The translations under genes and the position numbers were made by a program. Shown here in pieces: positions 7,616-12,272 of a stretch of 12,272 nucleotides of DNA. Source of the stretch: JBBRMY01 sp038230595 (GTDB taxonomy: Bacteria; Bacteroidota; Ignavibacteria; Tepidaquicellales; Tepidaquicellaceae); the NCBI GenBank assembly GCA_038230595.1, contig JBBRMY010000079.1:1-12272 (forward strand). Reading direction: 5' to 3'. Numbering within the stretch: the stretch's first letter is position 1; each line of letters starts with the position of its first letter. The notes under the pieces were generated by a model that saw only the letters and a program-made list of their open reading frames with translations, ran no database searches and was not told the DNA's origin.

Positions 7616-8380
7616 ATGATACTGCGAGAAAATATAATACCTCCCCTAATTGAAAGACTTAGAAAAGAAGATTTCATTTTGGCTGCCTGGGAAGGTGGTT
7701 CAATTGCATTTAACAGATCTGATGAATGGTCTGATATTGATCTGGCTGTTGTGGTTAAAGATGGGAAAGCCGGAGACGTTTTTGCAATAGTTGAAGAAGC
7801 TTTAAATAAAATTACTCCGATTGATCTAAAGCATATAATTCAGAATCCGGGATGGGAAGGTCATGAGCAGGCGTTTTATAAACTTAAAAACACAAGTAAA
7901 TTTCTTCTGATAGATCTTTCTGTGATAAATGAAAGTGCACCGGATAAATTATTAGAGCCTGAGATTCATGGAAATGCAGTAGTTCATTTTGACAAAACAG
8001 GAGTAACAAAAAATAATAAATTAGATCAAGACGTTCATAAAAAGAAGATCGAAAATCGTTTAGCATCTTTAAAAGTGACTTCTGAGATATTTGAAGGATT
8101 CACAGAAAAGGAGCTCATGCGAAAAAACAATATTGATGCTTTCAGCTTTTATTACGGATTTACATTACGGCCTTTAGTAGAGCTGATAAGAATAAAATAT
8201 ACCCCTGATCACTTTAATTTTTTCAGTCGTTATGTCCATATTGAGTTACCTGTTAAAATTTCGGAAAAGCTTCAGACCTTTTTCTATATTTCTTCTCCCG
8301 AAGACCTTAAGATAAAAAATGTTGAAGCAAAAGTATGGTTTAATGAAATAATGGCAGAAATTGATGGTTTTACACCTTGA
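7616..8380 (+). CDS. Stand-alone nucleotidyltransferase-fold protein
   Basis: From the ATG at 7616 the protein has 254 residues. Residues 20-45 carry the polymerase-beta-type nucleotidyltransferase signature: GGS at 27-29, then SDIDLAVVV with D40 and D42 as the metal-binding pair. A third acidic residue is plausibly D100 in LLIDLSVI. The remainder (about 150-254) looks mostly helical, with aromatic-rich FSFYYGFTLRPLVELIR near 180-195, similar in layout to the helical tail of aminoglycoside-type nucleotidyltransferases. It probably transfers a nucleotide to a small molecule or macromolecule in the cytoplasm; the target is unknown and resistance should not be assumed. An in-frame ATG at 7535 would add 27 residues, but it lies in the hairpin after lgt and the extension is not NTase-like. 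The gene ends 67 bases before rpmH, and its stop overlaps the likely rpmH -35 box. Confidence 0.8.
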   Translation: MILRENIIPPLIERLRKEDFILAAWEGGSIAFNRSDEWSDIDLAVVVKDGKAGDVFAIVEEALNKITPIDLKHIIQNPGWEGHEQAFYKLKNTSKFLLIDLSVINESAPDKLLEPEIHGNAVVHFDKTGVTKNNKLDQDVHKKKIENRLASLKVTSEIFEGFTEKELMRKNNIDAFSFYYGFTLRPLVELIRIKYTPDHFNFFSRYVHIELPVKISEKLQTFFYISSPEDLKIKNVEAKVWFNEIMAEIDGFTP

Positions 8381-8405
8381 AAATACCCCGTTTTATTGAT
8401 ATATT
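8377..8405 (+). promoter_or_regulatory. Sigma70-like promoter for rpmH-rnpA-yidD-yidC
   Basis: TTGAAA at 8377-8382 and TATATT at 8400-8405 are separated by exactly 17 bases, a near-consensus arrangement. The -10 box ends 42 bases before the rpmH ATG. The -35 box overlaps the TGA stop of the upstream nucleotidyltransferase gene. The spacing and position just before a strongly expressed ribosomal-protein gene support it. The lineage may prefer a different -33/-7 architecture. Confidence 0.5.
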
Positions 8406-8447
8406 AATGCTTATTCAAATTTTAATAATAAATTCACTTAAAATATA

Positions 8448-8606
8448 ATGAAAAGAACATTCCAGCCGAGCAATCGCAAAAGAAAAAATAAGCATGGATT
8501 CCGTGAAAGAATGGCAACAAAAAACGGAAGAAAAGTTTTAGCAAGAAGAAGAGCTAAAGGAAGAAAAAAGCTTACAGTCAGTGATGAATATAACAGAAGT
8601 ATCTAA
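8448..8606 (+). CDS. rpmH: Large ribosomal subunit protein bL34
   Basis: This 52-residue, strongly basic protein begins MKRTFQPSNRKRKNKHGFR and continues with the family core RMATKNGRKVLARRRAKGR, so identification is secure. It is a small protein of the 50S subunit. The usual length is 44-47 residues; here a short C-terminal tail (LTVSDEYNRSI) extends it, as in related phyla. No Shine-Dalgarno is visible before the ATG, where the sequence is AAATATA. It is the first gene of the rpmH-rnpA-yidD-yidC block, 41 bases from rnpA. It is small enough to be missed by length-filtered gene calling. Confidence 0.97.
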   Translation: MKRTFQPSNRKRKNKHGFRERMATKNGRKVLARRRAKGRKKLTVSDEYNRSI

Positions 8607-8632
8607 ACCTTTTAATTTTAATAGCATTGGCT

Positions 8633-8638
8633 AAGGAG
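8633..8638 (+). promoter_or_regulatory. Strong Shine-Dalgarno that fixes the rnpA start
   Basis: AAGGAG lies nine bases before the GTG at 8648, an ideal distance, whereas the alternative TTG at 8627 lies upstream of it. A small GCTA/TAGC stem (8630-8633 with 8641-8644) would present AGGAGAA in a seven-base loop. Most other genes here lack such a site. Confidence 0.65.
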
Positions 8639-8647
8639 AATAGCAGT

Positions 8648-9043
8648 GTGAATTCACTTGGCAAAAATGAGATTTTAAGAGGCTTTGATTCTTTCAAAAA
8701 TGTTTTTGACGATCATGCAGCAGTAAGTTCCGAAAGCTTTACTTTATTTTTTCAGTTTAAGAAAATCATTAATACTGAAAATAAAAGCCCGTCCGTAAAG
8801 GCGGGCTTTATTGTTAGTAAGAAAAAAGTCAGGAAAGCTTCTGATAGAAATAAGCTTAAGAGATATCTTAGAGAGCTCTACAGGCATAATAAGCCTGCAT
8901 CAATTCCTGAAAATGACCTCAAGCTCCTTATTTCTTTTTCCGACTCTGCAATTGCAGGATATTTAAAAAGTAAAACACAGGATATCAAATCACTACTTCC
9001 TGAATTTAAAAGCTTAACAGAAAAGATCACTCTCAGTAAATGA
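8648..9043 (+). CDS. rnpA: Ribonuclease P protein component
   Basis: RnpA binds the catalytic RNase P RNA and helps it remove 5' leaders from pre-tRNAs. With the GTG start the protein has 131 residues, within the family range; a TTG at 8627 would add seven. The N-terminal half has the expected LRGFDSFKNVF opening followed by a strand (FTLFFQF). The central GFIVSKKKVRKASDRN leads into the RNR-type helix RNKLKRYLRELYR at residues 67-79, the RNA-binding signature. Only part of the signature is canonical (RNK rather than RNR), as seen in diverged members. The 3' end overlaps yidD by four bases (ATGA), implying coupled translation. The coding sequence contains a terminator-like hairpin at 8784-8809. 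Confidence 0.94.
   Translation: MNSLGKNEILRGFDSFKNVFDDHAAVSSESFTLFFQFKKIINTENKSPSVKAGFIVSKKKVRKASDRNKLKRYLRELYRHNKPASIPENDLKLLISFSDSAIAGYLKSKTQDIKSLLPEFKSLTEKITLSK
8784..8809 (+). terminator. Terminator-like GC hairpin inside rnpA
   Basis: AAAGCCCG (8784-8791) and CGGGCTTT (8802-8809) are exact reverse complements around a ten-base loop, followed by ATTGTTAG. The A-flanked GC stem with T-rich 3' flank resembles an intrinsic terminator or attenuator. It encodes part of the KSPSVKAGFIV segment of RnpA, so it may be coincidental. If active it would reduce rnpA-yidD-yidC transcription relative to rpmH. Confidence 0.35.
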
Positions 9044-9270
9044 AATTTATAATTATACTTCTCATTAAATTTTACAGGCTTTTTATCTCACCGCTGTTCC
9101 CTTCTTCATGCCGTTATTCTCCAACTTGTTCTGCATATGCAATTGAAGCAGTTCAGGAACACGACGCGCTTAAAGGATCATGGATGGCTGTAAAAAGAAT
9201 AGGAAAGTGTCACCCGTTTTCAAAAGGCGGTCTCGATCCGGTGCCTTCAAGAAAAATCTGCGATCATTAA
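9040..9270 (+). CDS. yidD: Membrane protein insertion efficiency factor YidD
   Basis: YidD is a small membrane-associated protein that assists YidC-dependent insertion. The 76-residue length is typical. The N-terminal amphipathic/hydrophobic segment (FIIILLIKFYRLFISP) leads to the family signature SSCRYSPTCSAYAIEA, with cysteines C24 and C30, and then KGSWMAVKRIGKCHPF with C57, followed by the GGLDPVP motif near the end. All three conserved cysteines are present. The ATG shares four bases with the rnpA stop. The gene lies between rnpA and yidC, its standard place. The 53-base gap to yidC is AT-rich with a run of eight T just after the stop, but no convincing hairpin. Confidence 0.97.
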   Translation: MKFIIILLIKFYRLFISPLFPSSCRYSPTCSAYAIEAVQEHDALKGSWMAVKRIGKCHPFSKGGLDPVPSRKICDH

Positions 9271-9323
9271 TTTTTTTTAAAATAATATTTCCAATCTAAT
9301 TAAATTGAGCTTTAATATATAAT

Positions 9324-11246
9324 ATGGATAGAAGGTCTATAATAGGTTTTGTTCTGATAGGTATTGTTCTAATGTCATGGCTATTCTGGAACAATTCAAC
9401 TCAAAAGAAGCCTGTTGATAATAAAAAAACTGATACAACAGCTACAATTACTGATACTACAAAGAAGGTCACGCCAAATACTAATACTGCTGATAATTCT
9501 GCCGACAAAACGCCAATAAAGATAATTGAGAAAAAAGACAAGAACGGAAAAATAACGAGAGATACAGTAAAGGAAAATGTTGTACCTAAGAATGATACGC
9601 TTACCTCCTCTTACGGTTCTATCTTTGCAAAGCTTTCTGCTTTTTATTCTGACAGCACATCAAAAAAGAATAGCGAGAAGATAATTCAGATCGAGAACAA
9701 CAAAGCAAAGATGGAGTTCTCTAATTTTGGCGGAACAATTGTAAAATACATAGCTAAAGAATATGTAACATGGGATAATCTGCCTGTACAGCTTATCGAA
9801 TGGAAAAAAGGAAAAGAGCTTAATCTTGTTTTCACATCTAAAGATGGAAAGCTGATCAGTACTGAGAATCTTGTTTTTCAGGCAGACTACAATGCATGGG
9901 AAAGAATTGATCTGGAGCAGAAAAAAGATTTTAAACTCACATATACTTTAAATGTATCAGATGATGCATCACAGAAAATTGTTAAAACTTATACATTCAA
10001 AGCAGACTCTTATGAGTTTGATGTTGATTTTGAACTGGTTAATTCTGATAAGTATATCTCCGGGTCAAAGTACCAGGTTGTCTGGGGTTCTTCACTAAAT
10101 CTTACAGAGCGAAGAAGTGATGATGAGGCTACTTTTGCCGAAGCATTTGCGCATATGGCAGGCGATCTTCAGCAGCTGGATGCAACTAAATTAGATGATC
10201 CCCAGAAGGGCGATTATAATGGTAATACAGATTTTGTAAGTTCAAGAAATAAATACTTTGGAGTATTCATTATTCCTGTCGGTAGAAAAGGCGATGGAGC
10301 ATACCTTTCAGGATTCAGGGAAAATCTGAAAGATAAGGGTGTTAGAGAAAATTATACTGTAGCAATAAAGATGGATGTTAAGAATGAAGCTGACGAAAAG
10401 TCTTCATTCAGGATCCTTATTGCTCCAATGGACTATCAGATACTTAAAGCTTACGGACTTGATCTTGAAAAAACACTCAGATTTGCCTTAGATTTTATTG
10501 TCAGACCTATTGCTCAATATGTTATCATACCATTCTTTTTATTCCTTCACAGCTTTATTCCGAACTTTGGATTTGTGATCATTGTGTTTGCAATTTGTAT
10601 GAAGATAGCGTTAAATCCTCTTACAAAGACCCAGACAAACTCAATGAAAAAAATGGGCAAGCTCGGTCCTAAAATGAAAGAGCTTAGAGAAAAGCATAAG
10701 GATGATCCGGTCAAAGCCAACCAGGCGATAATGAAGCTTTATAAGGAAGAAAAGATAAATCCTGCAGGCGGATGTCTTCCTATGCTTCTCCAGCTTCCAA
10801 TTCTATATGCCTTATTCGGAGTTTTCAGATCTACTATTGAACTTAGACATGCACCGTTTTTCGGATGGATAACTGATCTTTCAGCACCTGATATTTTATT
10901 CCATCTTCCTTTTACTATTCCTATTTTCGGAATAAGTGATGTTACCGGTCTTGCAACATTACTTGGAGTAACAATGTTTCTTCAGCAAAAAATGTCCGTA
11001 ACAGATCCTTCACAAAAGGCTTTGGTTTATGTTATGCCGATCATGCTTACATTGCTGTTTTATAGCTTCCCTTCCGGACTTAACCTTTATTATTTTGTGT
11101 TCAACGTTCTTTCTATTGCTCAGCAGTATTATACTACGAGAAAAGAAAAGCTGAAAGCTGAGAATGAAGTTCTTGTTATGGATGGAACCGGTACAGGAAA
11201 AGTTTCTAAGACTCCGTTATTGAAGGACAGAACGCTTAAGAAGTAA
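9324..11246 (+). CDS. yidC: Membrane protein insertase YidC
   Basis: YidC inserts and folds inner-membrane proteins, alone or with SecYEG. The 640 residues show the Gram-negative layout. One N-terminal membrane anchor lies at residues 5-23. A Lys/Thr/Asp-rich low-complexity linker runs from about 27 to 100, then a periplasmic beta-sandwich domain from about 120 to 375. The insertase core of five membrane segments runs from about 395 to 615. The core carries NPLTKTQTNSMKKM, the cytoplasmic coiled hairpin (KMKELREKHKDD) and the signature PAGGCLPMLLQLP at 480-492, then FPSGLNLYY near 585. The groove position occupied by arginine in E. coli appears to be K427 (CMKIALNPLT), a conservative change. 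The C-terminus ends in a basic tail. It is the last gene of the block and is followed 29 bases later by a strong terminator. Confidence 0.97.
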   Translation: MDRRSIIGFVLIGIVLMSWLFWNNSTQKKPVDNKKTDTTATITDTTKKVTPNTNTADNSADKTPIKIIEKKDKNGKITRDTVKENVVPKNDTLTSSYGSIFAKLSAFYSDSTSKKNSEKIIQIENNKAKMEFSNFGGTIVKYIAKEYVTWDNLPVQLIEWKKGKELNLVFTSKDGKLISTENLVFQADYNAWERIDLEQKKDFKLTYTLNVSDDASQKIVKTYTFKADSYEFDVDFELVNSDKYISGSKYQVVWGSSLNLTERRSDDEATFAEAFAHMAGDLQQLDATKLDDPQKGDYNGNTDFVSSRNKYFGVFIIPVGRKGDGAYLSGFRENLKDKGVRENYTVAIKMDVKNEADEKSSFRILIAPMDYQILKAYGLDLEKTLRFALDFIVRPIAQYVIIPFFLFLHSFIPNFGFVIIVFAICMKIALNPLTKTQTNSMKKMGKLGPKMKELREKHKDDPVKANQAIMKLYKEEKINPAGGCLPMLLQLPILYALFGVFRSTIELRHAPFFGWITDLSAPDILFHLPFTIPIFGISDVTGLATLLGVTMFLQQKMSVTDPSQKALVYVMPIMLTLLFYSFPSGLNLYYFVFNVLSIAQQYYTTRKEKLKAENEVLVMDGTGTGKVSKTPLLKDRTLKK

Positions 11247-11275
11247 TATTAATTATAAATAGATTTGTTAAAAAT

Positions 11276-11296
11276 AAGGGACGAAAGTCCCTTTTT
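11276..11296 (+). terminator. Intrinsic terminator of the rpmH-yidC block
   Basis: AAGGGAC (11276-11282) pairs perfectly with GTCCCTT (11287-11293) across a GAAA tetraloop. It is followed immediately by a T run (TTTTT to 11296, then AATTTT). This is a textbook rho-independent terminator placed just after yidC. It overlaps the region between a possible TTG (11265) and the ATG (11307) of the next gene. Confidence 0.88.
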
Positions 11297-11306
11297 AATT
11301 TTAAAA

Positions 11307-12263
11307 ATGAGAACTTATTCAAAAACCGATCTTATTGAGCTTGATAAGAAAATTGATAATCAAATTTTTTTAGATGAAATAAAAAGTCTTCCAAGAGATA
11401 TCGCCTTAGTACATTTATTGAGATATTATGAAGATTATGTTAGGTTTACTACAACTGCCGCAACAAATGAGAATGAACAGAACTACATTCCTTTTACTAA
11501 AAAAGGTCAAGATGCACTTCATTTTGCTATTTTATGGATTTATAAAAACTGCATTGATGGACAACAAAATGAATTAGCAACAAATCTTAATTTATTTGAT
11601 GATATACATAAAGTATTCAATAATGCAATGGATTATTCTGATGTCTGGGATATTATGAATTTGCTATTTAAAGAATTCGCGAGAGCAAGAAGCAGTGATG
11701 ACAAAAATATAGTAGTTGAAGAATTTCTAAGTACGGAATTGCCGATTGAATCATCAAATTATATTATAAATCCGACAGATGATCCCGATTTATCGAAAGC
11801 TTTTAATAATTTTAACCCATCTGAATTTTACAAATTAATATCAGAAATTAATATTAAATCAAAATCAGATTTAGAAATTGAATATTTAATTTCAGATGAA
11901 TTATTTCAAAAAATACATTCTGAGCTTAGAAAACTTACTGAAGCTCTATGGTTAGAATTACCACTTTCATGGGAATTAAATAATTATAATTTTCAAAATT
12001 TTGTAACTTTTTATGATATATTGAAAACAATTTGCACAGTTCAATATAATTTATGCTTATTCTCAGACTTAAATGGATGTGCTTTAGACAGTACAGTTCT
12101 TATTAAAGCTAAATCACAATGGGTAAAATTGATTTCGGATAAAACTAAATTATCTGTTCAAATTGTTGAGTCCATAATGAATGATTTAACTTTTAATATA
12201 GAGCTCTATAAACCTGGTTCTAAAAGTCCCGATGCAATGTATCAACCATTTCATCTCACATGA
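11307..12263 (+). CDS. Unrecognised 318-residue protein
   Basis: I do not recognise this protein. The ATG at 11307 is preferred because the alternative TTG at 11265 would place the yidC terminator within the reading frame. The 318 residues have no signal peptide or membrane segment. They are acidic, Asn- and Leu-rich and look predominantly helical (for example FLDEIKSLPRDIALVHLLRYY near the start, HSELRKLTEALWLELPLSWEL near residues 210-230). No catalytic motif stands out. Base composition is visibly more A/T-rich than in yidC, and its position beyond a strong terminator suggests an independent unit, possibly horizontally acquired. No Shine-Dalgarno precedes the start. The frame ends in tandem stops (TGA TAA) after MYQPFHLT, nine bases from the window edge. 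A frameshifted continuation beyond the window cannot be ruled out. Confidence 0.7.
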   Translation: MRTYSKTDLIELDKKIDNQIFLDEIKSLPRDIALVHLLRYYEDYVRFTTTAATNENEQNYIPFTKKGQDALHFAILWIYKNCIDGQQNELATNLNLFDDIHKVFNNAMDYSDVWDIMNLLFKEFARARSSDDKNIVVEEFLSTELPIESSNYIINPTDDPDLSKAFNNFNPSEFYKLISEINIKSKSDLEIEYLISDELFQKIHSELRKLTEALWLELPLSWELNNYNFQNFVTFYDILKTICTVQYNLCLFSDLNGCALDSTVLIKAKSQWVKLISDKTKLSVQIVESIMNDLTFNIELYKPGSKSPDAMYQPFHLT

Positions 12264-12272
12264 TAAGCCAAA

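Noticed and set aside
7884..8066. Minus-strand ORF of 60 codons
   Set aside because: Antisense to the nucleotidyltransferase gene with no supporting signal.
9271..9323. Terminator or promoter between yidD and yidC
   Set aside because: There is a run of T but no stem before it, and no properly spaced promoter pair; read-through from rpmH is simpler.
11265..11306. TTG start adding 14 residues to the last gene
   Set aside because: The added codons are the yidC terminator itself; the ATG at 11307 is the better start.
1..12272. CRISPR array, tRNA, rRNA or insertion sequence
   Set aside because: No regularly spaced repeats, no cloverleaf-like sequence, no rRNA core and no transposase motif were seen on reading the window.

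Overview
The window looks like a chromosomal segment from a low-GC member of the Bacteroidota/Chlorobiota/Ignavibacteriota group, most likely Ignavibacteria-like. Two proteins end in the type IX secretion (Por) sorting domain with the NYPNPFNPS signature common in that lineage. Few starts have a Shine-Dalgarno sequence, and TAnnTTTG promoter-like boxes are present. The lineage call is inference from motifs, not from a marker-gene search.

Layout. Positions 1-2192 (minus) hold a secreted Asp-box/beta-propeller protein of about 730 residues whose stop codon is cut by the left edge. A 204-base divergent spacer with candidate promoters separates it from a second secreted protein (2397-4853, plus). 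That protein combines a beta-propeller, a single CXXCH haem motif, a discoidin-like domain and the same C-terminal sorting domain. Its stop codon lies in a perfect 32-base palindrome, followed by two imperfect 36-base direct repeats. Next is a tight plus-strand cluster: hisS, an unrecognised 138-residue protein overlapping it, and lgt (prolipoprotein diacylglyceryl transferase), closed by a hairpin. A stand-alone nucleotidyltransferase-fold protein (7616-8380) follows. Then comes the conserved rpmH-rnpA-yidD-yidC block: ribosomal protein L34, RNase P protein, YidD and the YidC insertase. A sigma70-like promoter precedes it and a strong intrinsic terminator closes it. The last gene (11307-12263) is a cytoplasmic-looking protein I do not recognise.

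How the genes fit together. YidC/YidD and Lgt serve the cell envelope (membrane protein insertion, lipoprotein maturation), while L34, RnpA and HisRS serve translation and tRNA supply. The two divergent secreted proteins are probably type IX secretion cargo, with no visible functional tie to the housekeeping genes. The least explained items are the haem-containing multidomain surface protein, the hisS-overlapping ORF, the terminator-like hairpin inside rnpA, and the orphan gene at the right end. I saw no CRISPR array, tRNA, rRNA or insertion sequence.
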